A stretch of 5,048 nucleotides of DNA from Akkermansia muciniphila (GTDB lineage Bacteria > Verrucomicrobiota > Verrucomicrobiia > Verrucomicrobiales > Akkermansiaceae): assembly GCA_945870545.1 (NCBI GenBank), contig CAMBTF010000163.1:1-5048 (forward strand), given 5' to 3'. Shown here in pieces: positions 1 to 5,048 of the stretch; within the stretch, counting starts at the first letter, position 1; each line of letters begins with the position of its first letter. Made by a program: the position numbers and the translations under genes. The notes under the pieces were generated by a model, which saw nothing but the letters and a program-made list of their open reading frames with translations, searched no databases and was not told the origin of the DNA.

Positions 1-552
1 ACCGTCATCGACGTTTCCGGAAACACCCTGCTCCAATCGAAAACCGTCGAATCCGACGGCTACACCGCCGTCCAGGTCGGTTTCGATGATCAGAAGGAGT
101 TCCGCGTCAACAAACCGGATCTCGCCCGCTTCAAGAAAGCCGGCTCCGCACCGAAACGCATCGTCAAAGAATTCCGTTTCGAAAACGGTACCGAAGTTCC
201 CACTGAACATCCCGGTCTCGCGCTTTTCACCGCTGGGCAATACGTTGATGTCATCGGCAACACCATCGGCCGCGGTTTCCAAGGCGTGGTCAAGCGCCAC
301 AAGTTCGGCGGACAACCCATGGCCCACGGTCACATGATGCACCGCCGCTCCGGCGCCATCGCCGCCGGCTCGACCCCAGGTCGCGTCTGGAAAAACCAGA
401 AGATGCCCGGCCACATGGGCACCACCAAGTCCACCGTCCAGAACCTCAAGGTCATCGCCGTTCGTGAAGAGGATGGGGTCATCCTCGTCTCCGGATCCGT
501 TCCAGGTCACAAGGGTTCTTACCTCACGATCCGCTCCGCAAAGAAAAAATAA
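1..552 (+). CDS. rplC: 50S ribosomal protein L3, C-terminal part (5' end outside window)
   Basis: The reading frame is open from base 1 and ends at a TAA, giving 183 residues. The family is usually about 205-210 long, so roughly the first 23 residues lie upstream. L3 binds 23S rRNA early in 50S assembly and reaches toward the peptidyl-transferase centre. The visible protein begins in the first beta-strand region (TVIDV) and continues with DGYTAVQVGF (residues 20-29 of the visible part). The conserved central extension follows: GRGFQGVVKRHKFGG, then HMMHRRSGAIAAGSTPGRVW and KMPGHMG. The position equal to E. coli Gln150, which PrmB methylates, is Ser here (visible residue 124), so that modification is not expected. 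The gene leads the segment and is followed after 43 bases by rplD. The short internal ATG/GTG reading frame from 286 is only the end of this gene. Identification is secure. Confidence 0.97.
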   Translation, partial: TVIDVSGNTLLQSKTVESDGYTAVQVGFDDQKEFRVNKPDLARFKKAGSAPKRIVKEFRFENGTEVPTEHPGLALFTAGQYVDVIGNTIGRGFQGVVKRHKFGGQPMAHGHMMHRRSGAIAAGSTPGRVWKNQKMPGHMGTTKSTVQNLKVIAVREEDGVILVSGSVPGHKGSYLTIRSAKKK

Positions 553-595
553 GTGCAGCGCCCGTCCTTCCACCATCTAACCTGAAATTTCCGCC

Positions 596-1204
596 ATGTC
601 AGCCAAAGCCTTCACCGCAGCAGATGCCGAAGCAGCCAACCTCGTTCTAATCGGCGAGGATAAAGGCCGCCAAGCCGTCCATGACCTCATCACCGCCTAT
701 CGCGCCAACCGCCGTTCCGGCACCGCGAACACCAAGACCCGTGGAGAAGTCCGCGGCAACAACAAGAAGATCTACAAACAGAAGGGCACAGGCAACGCCC
801 GTCACGGCGACAAGCGCGCCCCGATCTTCGTGGGTGGCGGCGTGGTCTTTGGGCCGCGTCCCCGTTCCTATGCCAAGAGCGTTACCCGCTCCGTCCGCAA
901 GCTCGCTCTGCGCCGCGTCCTCGGTGATCTCACCCGCGCTGGCAAGCTCTTTACCGTCCCTTCCTTCGCCATCGCCGACGGTAAGACCAAATCCTTCCTC
1001 TCCGCTGTCAGCGGCGTCACCGAGGCCGACCGCAAGGTTCTCCTCGTCGGTGATTTCGACGACAACACCAAGCTCGCCGCGCGCAACGTCGCATGGGTGC
1101 AGCTCGTCACCGCCGTAGATCTCAACGTCGAGCAACTGCTCCTCTCCAAGGTCATCATCCTCGTCGGCGACGCCGTCGGGACCCTCGCCCAACGCACCGC
1201 CTGA
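596..1204 (+). CDS. rplD: 50S ribosomal protein L4
   Basis: A 202-residue protein, normal for the family. L4 binds 23S rRNA and sends a long loop into the wall of the peptide exit tunnel. The most conserved block is present: AYRANRRSGTANTKTRGEV (residues 34-52), then KQKGTGNARHGDKRAPIF (61-78) and GGGVVFGPRPRSY (80-92). Lys63 in the QKG motif falls at the same residue number as the E. coli Lys63 linked to macrolide resistance and is unchanged. The globular C-terminal half (VLLVGDF, then VDLNVEQLLLSKVIILVGDA) is intact. The first 25 residues (alanine-rich) are poorly conserved relative to proteobacterial L4. The start at 596 is the only ATG giving a normal length. Its leader has no Shine-Dalgarno motif (…aatttccgccATG). 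In enteric bacteria L4 represses its own operon, but the regulatory leader would lie upstream of this window. Confidence 0.97.
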   Translation: MSAKAFTAADAEAANLVLIGEDKGRQAVHDLITAYRANRRSGTANTKTRGEVRGNNKKIYKQKGTGNARHGDKRAPIFVGGGVVFGPRPRSYAKSVTRSVRKLALRRVLGDLTRAGKLFTVPSFAIADGKTKSFLSAVSGVTEADRKVLLVGDFDDNTKLAARNVAWVQLVTAVDLNVEQLLLSKVIILVGDAVGTLAQRTA

Positions 1205-1225
1205 TTTCCCCACACACCTACGACC

Positions 1226-1510
1226 ATGAAAGACATCTACCAGGTCATCAAAAACGTCCGCCTCAGCGAAAAAGCCTCCCTCCTTCAGGAGCGGAACAAC
1301 GAAGTTGTTTTCGAGGTCGATCCCGCCGCCAACAAGCTCGAGATCAAGCAGGCCGTCGAAACCATCTTCGACAAGAAGGTCGTGGCCGTCCGCACCGCGA
1401 ACTACGACGGGAAACTCCGCCGCAAGCGCCGCGCCGACCAAGGACGCACCGCCCGATACAAGAAAGCGGTCGTCCGCCTGGCCGACGGCCAAACCATCGA
1501 CCTCATCTAA
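1226..1510 (+). CDS. rplW: 50S ribosomal protein L23
   Basis: A 94-residue protein, slightly shorter than the E. coli protein of 100. L23 lies at the rim of the exit tunnel and forms the docking site for trigger factor and the signal recognition particle. The docking motif is visible as LSEKAS (residues 13-18), with Glu15 matching the E. coli Glu18 that contacts trigger factor. The family core follows: VVFEVDPAANKLEIKQAVE (27-45), FDKKVVAVRT, then the basic rRNA-binding stretch KLRRKRRADQGRTARYKKA and the closing strand VVRLADGQTIDL. It starts 21 bases after rplD. There is no Shine-Dalgarno motif; the leader is C- and A-rich and ends in gaccATG. It is complete and ordinary. Confidence 0.97.
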   Translation: MKDIYQVIKNVRLSEKASLLQERNNEVVFEVDPAANKLEIKQAVETIFDKKVVAVRTANYDGKLRRKRRADQGRTARYKKAVVRLADGQTIDLI

Positions 1511-1573
1511 GCCACCGGCCAAACCGCCCCACCCGGCGGGATGCCACCAGCAACCATTCAACGCACGCGAGTC

Positions 1574-2419
1574 ATGCCACTTAAAACTTTCAAGCCCAAC
1601 ACTCCTTCCGAACGCTACAAGGAACTCCCGTCCTTCGACGAGATCACCAAGAGTAAGCCGGAGAAGTCCCTGCTCACCCCGCTCAAGCGCTCCGGCGGCC
1701 GTAACAACACCGGCCGCATCACCACCCGTCACATCGGCGGTGGTCACAAGCGCCACTACCGTCTCGTCGATTTCAAGCGCAACAAGCGTGACATCGAAGG
1801 CACCGTGGTCGGTATCGAGTACGATCCGAACCGCACCTGCCGTATCGCCCTTATCCAATACAAGGACGGCGTAAAATCCTATATCCTAGCACCTGCCGGT
1901 CTCACCGACGGAGCGAAGATTGTGTCTGGCGAAAACGTCGCCCCCAAGGTGGGCAACGCCATGCCTCTCGGTAAAGTGCCTCTCGGAACCGAGATCCACA
2001 ATATCGAGCTGCTTCCCGGCGGCGGCGGCAAGGTCGCCCGTTCGGCCGGCCAGAGCGCCGTCCTTTCCAACCGCGACGGTGGCTGGGCTCTCGTTAAGAT
2101 GCGCTCCGGCGAAATACGCCGCTTCCATGAAGCTTGCTACTGCACCATCGGTGTCGTCGGAAACCGCGACCACATGAATGAAGTCTCCGGAAAAGCCGGA
2201 CGCTCCCGCTGGCAGGGCATCCGCCCCACCGTTCGCGGCATGTGCATGAACCCCGTCGATCACCCGAACGGCGGTGGCGAAGGCAAGTCCAAGTCCGGTG
2301 GCGGTCGCCAGCACCTGCTTTCCCCATGGGGTCACGCCAAGGGCCAGAAAACCCGCAAACGCAAGAAGACAAGCAGCGTGTTCATCGTCGAGTCCCGCCA
2401 CGACAACAAGAAGAAGTAA
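1574..2419 (+). CDS. rplB: 50S ribosomal protein L2
   Basis: A 281-residue protein when started at 1574; E. coli L2 has 273. L2 is a primary 23S rRNA binder needed for subunit joining and peptidyl-transferase activity. Signature blocks: [20 protein letters not shown] (41-60), [25 protein letters not shown] (82-99), YILAPAGL, then [16 protein letters not shown] and [20 protein letters not shown] (215-234). His230 matches the functionally important His229 of E. coli. The following HPH is HPN here (Asn232). An in-frame ATG 33 bases upstream (1541) would add 11 residues ([11 protein letters not shown]). I prefer 1574 because [15 protein letters not shown] matches the usual family start MALKTFNPTTP. 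Neither start has a Shine-Dalgarno motif. The C-terminus is lysine-rich (HDNKKK), as is common. Confidence 0.97.
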   Translation: MPLKTFKPNTPSERYKELPSFDEITKSKPEKSLLTPLKRSGGRNNTGRITTRHIGGGHKRHYRLVDFKRNKRDIEGTVVGIEYDPNRTCRIALIQYKDGVKSYILAPAGLTDGAKIVSGENVAPKVGNAMPLGKVPLGTEIHNIELLPGGGGKVARSAGQSAVLSNRDGGWALVKMRSGEIRRFHEACYCTIGVVGNRDHMNEVSGKAGRSRWQGIRPTVRGMCMNPVDHPNGGGEGKSKSGGGRQHLLSPWGHAKGQKTRKRKKTSSVFIVESRHDNKKK

Positions 2420-2449
2420 TCCTTTACCGAACCCTTAATTCACAAACTT

Positions 2450-2722
2450 ATGCCACGTTCCCTAAAGAAAGGCCCGTTCGTCGATCAGAAGCTGCTCGCC
2501 AAGATCGATGCCGTCGCCGAAGCCGGTTCCGACCGCAAGCCCATCAAGACATGGTCCCGCAAGTCCATGATCACGCCGGACTTCGTCAGCCATAACTTCT
2601 CCGTCCACAACGGCAAGACGTTCATCCCCGTGTATGTCACGGAAAACATGGTCGGCCACAAACTTGGCGAATTCGCCCCGACCCGCATCTTCCGTGCCCA
2701 CGGAGGCATCGGTAAGAAGTAA
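2450..2722 (+). CDS. rpsS: 30S ribosomal protein S19
   Basis: A 90-residue protein; the family is typically 87-93. S19 sits in the head of the 30S subunit, partners S13 and contacts 16S rRNA near the A-site finger bridge. The start [16 protein letters not shown] is nearly universal. It is followed by [20 protein letters not shown] (residues 32-51), [20 protein letters not shown] (52-71) and [15 protein letters not shown]. The start codon is fixed by the conserved N-terminus and lies 30 bases after rplB, with no Shine-Dalgarno motif in an A/T/C leader. In nearly all bacteria the next gene is rplV. Here a 98-base spacer and an extra gene come between, although rpsS itself is intact. Confidence 0.97.
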   Translation: MPRSLKKGPFVDQKLLAKIDAVAEAGSDRKPIKTWSRKSMITPDFVSHNFSVHNGKTFIPVYVTENMVGHKLGEFAPTRIFRAHGGIGKK

Positions 2723-2820
2723 ACCCTAACTATTAAACTTTAAATCTCAAATAAGACTCCAAGCTGCGACATCCGCCTATTCCTTAGGGTTAAAAATTTA
2801 AAGTTTAGAATTTCCCGATC
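2723..2820 (+). repeat. AT-rich spacer with two interleaved inverted repeats
   Basis: This is the longest gap in the window and clearly more AT-rich than its surroundings, especially at its two ends. Arm A, aaccctaa (2722-2729), is complementary to ttagggtt (2784-2791), 8 of 8 bases. Arm B, taaactttaaat (2734-2745), is complementary to atttaaagttta (2796-2807), 12 of 12 bases. The order is A-B-A'-B', so the two stems are not nested: RNA would have to form one or the other, or a pseudoknot. The last arm ends 13 bases before the next ATG. No run of T follows a GC-rich stem, so this is not a standard intrinsic terminator. The complementarity is read directly. A role in RNA folding, termination, or as a scar of gene insertion is inference. 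Confidence 0.6.
2806..2811 (+). promoter_or_regulatory. possible -10 element (TAGAAT) for the inserted gene
   Basis: TAGAAT matches five of six bases of the sigma-70 -10 consensus TATAAT and lies in the AT-rich spacer just before the ATG at 2821. No good -35 hexamer is present at 16-18 bases upstream (cttagg or ttaggg). Transcription starting about seven bases downstream would give an almost leaderless message, which could suit a gene without a Shine-Dalgarno motif. AT-rich DNA gives such hexamers by chance, so this is a weak call. Confidence 0.2.
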
Positions 2821-3543
2821 ATGTTCCTCACCTTCCATCCACGTTCCTTTGCAGCCGCCCTCGGGCTGCTGGCCATGGTCGTGCCGTGTGAAGGCCAGGA
2901 GGATGCGACCAACGTCGCGAAGCTTCAGGATCTCGTTTTGGATATCCGTGAAGAGAATCAAGTCCTCCAGCGAGCTCTCGTTGAGTCGAACAAAGCCGAA
3001 AAAGCATCCACCGATCAGCTCAACCAGGTGCGCGAGCGCTTGGAAGCCCTCGGCAAGAATCTCCTCGACGGCGGCGACGACCGCCTGATCCAAGCCGCCG
3101 CCGACCTCGAGCTCGCCAACGAGCGCATCGTCCAACTCGAAGCGGCCGCCGCTCGCCTCTCCTCCTCCGTCACGGATTATCTCCGCTCCGCCGTTGTTTC
3201 CGATCCCGATGCCAGGCTCCGCGTGGAAACAGCAATGAGAGAGCTTGACTCGATCAGCGGTCTCCGCCAGAAACCGCGCCCCGACATCCGCACCGGCGAC
3301 CTCCAGCGGGCGCAGATCGTCAGCCTTGACCAGGAAAGCGGCATGCTTGTCCTGAACCTAGGTGAAACGCAGGGTGCCACGATCGGGATGACATTCCGCC
3401 TCATGCGCGGCCAGCAATCCTACGGCAAAGCCATCCTCGCGGATGTCCGCCAAGGGGTTTCCGGAGCGTTTATCGAACAGATCGACTCGAAAGAAAATAC
3501 CCCCCGCCTCGGCGACACCGCCGTCCTTCTCACACAAAACTAA
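2821..3543 (+). CDS. predicted exported coiled-coil protein of unknown function, inserted in the ribosomal operon
   Basis: A 240-residue protein that I do not recognise as any ribosomal protein. Residues 1-10 hold one Arg. Residues 11-21 (AAALGLLAMVV) are hydrophobic, and a signal peptidase I site is plausible after Gly25 (CEG|QED). VVPC resembles a lipobox, but Pro at -1 makes a lipoprotein less likely. Residues about 31-120 are rich in Leu, Glu, Lys, Gln and Ala with heptad-like spacing, indicating a long alpha-helical coiled coil interrupted near GDGG-type residues 83-86. Residues about 158-238 look beta-rich: AQIVSLDQESGMLVLNLG (164-181), QGATIGMTFRLMRG, YGKAILADVR, and a closing GDTAVLL (231-237). 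This pattern resembles small C-terminal barrel-like domains common in verrucomicrobial envelope proteins; that comparison is from memory. The ATG at 2821 is the first after an in-frame TAG at 2806. No Shine-Dalgarno motif is seen. Codon use and GC look like the neighbours, so there is no sign of recent foreign origin. It is followed by rplV after 30 bases with no terminator, suggesting co-transcription. Confidence 0.85.
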   Translation: MFLTFHPRSFAAALGLLAMVVPCEGQEDATNVAKLQDLVLDIREENQVLQRALVESNKAEKASTDQLNQVRERLEALGKNLLDGGDDRLIQAAADLELANERIVQLEAAAARLSSSVTDYLRSAVVSDPDARLRVETAMRELDSISGLRQKPRPDIRTGDLQRAQIVSLDQESGMLVLNLGETQGATIGMTFRLMRGQQSYGKAILADVRQGVSGAFIEQIDSKENTPRLGDTAVLLTQN

Positions 3544-3573
3544 TTTCCGCCAACCCTCACCGAACCGCCGACC

Positions 3574-4008
3574 ATGGAAGTCACCAGTACCACCAAATTT
3601 GTCCGTATCTCGCCGAAAAAGGCGCGCGACGTCGCCCGCGAAATTCAGGGTCTCCCTGTTTCCAACGCCCTAGATATCCTGACCTTCACCCCAAAGAAGG
3701 CCGCCATGTTGATCGGTAAGACACTCAAGACCGCCATCGCCGACGCAGAGAACAATTTCTCCCTCGATACCAGCAGCCTCACCATCAAGAAAGCAGTCAT
3801 CGGCGCCGGTCCTACGCTCCGCCGCCACATGCCGCGCGCCAAGGGATCGGCTGGAGCAATCCTCAAGCGATCCTCACACATCTCCATCACCCTTGTCGGC
3901 GCTCCTCCCGAAAAGAAGAAGCGCGCTCCCAAGAAATCCGCCGAAAAAGCCGATAAGGCTACCGAAACCGCCGCCACAGCCGCCACAGCCGAAGAGGCCA
4001 CCGCGTAA
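3574..4008 (+). CDS. rplV: 50S ribosomal protein L22 with a C-terminal tail
   Basis: A 144-residue protein; E. coli L22 has 110. L22 binds several 23S rRNA domains, and its beta-hairpin lines the exit tunnel beside L4. Residues 1-108 align with E. coli L22 without gaps. They include VRISPKKARDVAREIQG (10-26), NALDILTFTPKKAAMLIGK (31-49), AIADAENN (54-61) and the hairpin GPTLRRHMPRAKGSAGAILK (79-98), followed by RSSHISITLV. The three residues matching the MKR (82-84) deleted in erythromycin-resistant E. coli are present as LRR. Residues 110-144 are an added low-complexity tail: first lysine-rich (PEKKKRAPKKSAEKADK), then Ala/Thr/Glu-rich. The start has no Shine-Dalgarno motif (…ccgaccATG). It lies 30 bases after the inserted gene instead of after rpsS. 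Confidence 0.97.
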   Translation: MEVTSTTKFVRISPKKARDVAREIQGLPVSNALDILTFTPKKAAMLIGKTLKTAIADAENNFSLDTSSLTIKKAVIGAGPTLRRHMPRAKGSAGAILKRSSHISITLVGAPPEKKKRAPKKSAEKADKATETAATAATAEEATA

Positions 4009-4038
4009 TCTTCTAAATCACACTCTCCACCTAACACC

Positions 4039-4818
4039 ATGGGCCAAAAAGTAAATCCGATCGCCTTCCGCCTCGCCGTCAACAAGGACTGGCGCTCCAA
4101 ATGGTACGCCAGCGGCAAGGACTATACCAAGAAACTGCACGAGGATCTTGCCATCCGCGCCTACTTCAAAAATAAGTTGGTCAACGCCGGTCTCGCCCGC
4201 GTTGTCATCGAGCGCGCATGGAACAGCGTCCGCGTTACCCTGCATTCCTCACGTCCCGGCCTGATCATCGGCCGCCAAGGCAAGGAGATCGAGGTCATGA
4301 CAGCCGACATATCAAAGATCTGCAAGGACTCTCAGGTAAAGCTCGATATCCTCGAAATCCGCAAGCCGGAGCTCGATGCCCAACTCGTCGCCGAACAGAT
4401 CGCCGTGCAGCTCGAGCGCCGGATTTCCTTCCGCCGCGCCATGAAGCGTTCCCTGCAGACCGCCATGGAATTCGGTGCCGAAGGCATCCGTGTCCGTTGC
4501 GCTGGCCGCCTCGGCGGTGCCGACATCGCTCGCTCCGAGAGCTACCGCGAAGGCAAGGTGCCGCTCCAGACCCTCCGCGTCCCGCTCGATTACGGTTTCG
4601 CCGAAGCACGCACCGTTTACGGGATTATCGGTGTAAAATGCTGGGTCAACAAAAAGGAAGATGACGGCAAGCCGGGTCCTGACCGTGGCAACCGCAACGA
4701 CCGTGGTGACCGCGGAGATCGTGGCAATCGTGGCGGCGGAGACCGTCGTCAAGGCGGAGGCGGAGACCGCCGTCCCGACAACCGCCCGCAAGCTGGCGCA
4801 CCCGCGCCCACCGCCTGA
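4039..4818 (+). CDS. rpsC: 30S ribosomal protein S3 with an Arg/Gly/Asp-rich tail
   Basis: A 259-residue protein; E. coli S3 has 233. S3 forms part of the mRNA entry channel in the 30S head. The N-terminal start MGQKVNPIAFRL is typical. The type II KH domain shows its GxxG loop as GLIIGRQG (residues 74-81). RKPELDAQLVAEQIAVQLER (108-127) follows, then the basic FRRAMKR (131-137), whose Arg132, Arg133 and Lys136 match the E. coli residues tied to mRNA unwinding at the entry channel. The C-terminal domain has GRLGGADIARSESYREGKVP (156-175) and YGIIGVKCW (194-202). From about residue 205 a tail of some 55 residues is made of Asp-Arg-Gly, Asn-Arg-Gly and Gly-rich repeats ending in APAPTA, replacing the usual lysine-rich end. 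It starts 30 bases after rplV, with no Shine-Dalgarno motif (…cctaacaccATG). Confidence 0.97.
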   Translation: MGQKVNPIAFRLAVNKDWRSKWYASGKDYTKKLHEDLAIRAYFKNKLVNAGLARVVIERAWNSVRVTLHSSRPGLIIGRQGKEIEVMTADISKICKDSQVKLDILEIRKPELDAQLVAEQIAVQLERRISFRRAMKRSLQTAMEFGAEGIRVRCAGRLGGADIARSESYREGKVPLQTLRVPLDYGFAEARTVYGIIGVKCWVNKKEDDGKPGPDRGNRNDRGDRGDRGNRGGGDRRQGGGGDRRPDNRPQAGAPAPTA

Positions 4819-4860
4819 TCCGATCAGACCGCTAAGCACCTAACACACAACCATTTTCAC

Positions 4861-4866
4861 AAGGAG
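4861..4866 (+). promoter_or_regulatory. Shine-Dalgarno motif of rplP
   Basis: AAGGAG lies nine bases before the ATG at 4876. It is the only clear Shine-Dalgarno motif in front of any of the eight gene starts in the window. It decides the rplP start, because the second in-frame ATG at 4885 would be 18 bases away, too far for normal use. Confidence 0.8.
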
Positions 4867-4875
4867 AAATAAGCC

Positions 4876-5048
4876 ATGCCTTTGATGCCCAAACGAACCA
4901 AGTTCCGCAAGAGCCACCGCGGATCACGCGCCGGAAACGCCCAGCGCGGAACCACCGTTGCCTTCGGTGACTTCGGCCTACAAACCCTCGAGCGCGCCTG
5001 GATGACCACGCGCCAGATCGAGGCCTGCCGGGTCGCGATCAACCGCTC
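4876..5048 (+). CDS. rplP: 50S ribosomal protein L16, N-terminal part (3' end outside window)
   Basis: The frame is open to the window edge and gives 57 complete residues of a family about 137 long. L16 binds 23S rRNA near the A-site tRNA elbow and joins late in 50S assembly. The start [16 protein letters not shown] matches the family start [11 protein letters not shown]. It is followed by [20 protein letters not shown] (residues 20-39) and [14 protein letters not shown] (44-57), which matches the LTARQIEAARRAMTR helix of E. coli. The Arg that is hydroxylated in E. coli (Arg81) lies beyond the window. It starts 57 bases after rpsC, consistent with the usual rpsC-rplP order of the S10 operon, and is the only gene here with a strong Shine-Dalgarno motif. 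Confidence 0.96.
   Translation, partial: MPLMPKRTKFRKSHRGSRAGNAQRGTTVAFGDFGLQTLERAWMTTRQIEACRVAINR

Noticed and set aside
1524..1539. Small hairpin ccgcc-ggcgg with a six-base loop in the rplW-rplB gap
   Set aside because: Only five base pairs, with no T-run after it, and GC-rich DNA forms such stems often. It is not convincing as a terminator inside this operon.
647..1858. A 403-codon open frame on the minus strand across rplD, rplW and rplB
   Set aside because: It lies opposite three certain ribosomal genes. Its composition (Gly, Val, Asp, Glu, Leu, Ala) is what the reverse complement of C-ending codons in GC-rich genes produces. No domain is recognisable, and gaps between the real genes show no start signals for it.
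2723..2790. Telomere-like accctaa and ttaggg strings
   Set aside because: Each occurs once only and not in tandem, so this is a short chance match and not a telomeric repeat.
2723..2820. Intrinsic terminator after rpsS
   Set aside because: The longest stem is nearly all A/T with a long loop, and no T-run follows a GC-rich stem. It does not meet the usual pattern.
2881..2892. Lipoprotein signal (VVPC) in the inserted gene product
   Set aside because: Pro directly before the Cys is disfavoured in lipoboxes, which prefer Gly, Ala or Ser. A signal peptidase I site after CEG fits at least as well.
585..3553. Shared 11-base string aatttccgcca before rplD and just after the inserted gene
   Set aside because: The two copies sit in different contexts (immediately before ATG at 596, and right after the stop at 3543) with no longer match, so chance is a sufficient explanation.
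3645..4118. A 157-codon minus-strand frame opposite rplV and the start of rpsC
   Set aside because: It is a shadow of the L22 and S3 coding frames, with Ala/Val runs that mirror the lysine/alanine tail of L22.
4312..4839. A 175-codon minus-strand frame opposite rpsC
   Set aside because: Its Val/Ser/Thr/Ala repeats are the antisense of the Asp-Arg-Gly tail of S3; there is no independent evidence of a gene.

Overview
The window is an almost purely ribosomal-protein segment of a bacterial S10-type operon, all on the + strand. The order is rplC (5' end cut off by the window), rplD, rplW, rplB, rpsS, one extra non-ribosomal gene, rplV, rpsC and rplP (3' end cut off). The DNA is GC-rich with C-ending codons. 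The L16 start, the L4 N-terminal half, the S3 tail and the near absence of Shine-Dalgarno motifs suggest the Planctomycetes-Verrucomicrobia-Chlamydiae (PVC) group, most likely Verrucomicrobiota. That placement rests on remembered family sequences and was not tested by a search.

Layout: bases 1-552 encode the C-terminal 183 residues of L3. L4 (596-1204), L23 (1226-1510), L2 (1574-2419) and S19 (2450-2722) follow with gaps of 21-63 bases. Next comes an AT-rich spacer of 98 bases with two interleaved inverted repeats. It leads into a 240-residue protein (2821-3543) with a predicted signal peptide, a long coiled coil and a C-terminal beta-rich domain. The ribosomal series then resumes with L22 (3574-4008), S3 (4039-4818) and the first 57 residues of L16 (from 4876).

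The ribosomal proteins work together in large- and small-subunit assembly. L3 and L2 sit near the peptidyl-transferase centre, L4 and L22 line the exit tunnel, L23 surrounds the tunnel mouth, S19 and S3 belong to the 30S head, and L16 is near the A site. All look intact where visible. L22 and S3 carry low-complexity C-terminal tails beyond their usual ends.

The one real surprise is the predicted exported coiled-coil protein between rpsS and rplV, two genes that are normally neighbours. Its relation to the ribosome, if any, cannot be read from the sequence. I see no mobile element, CRISPR array, tRNA or rRNA, and no convincing intrinsic terminator.
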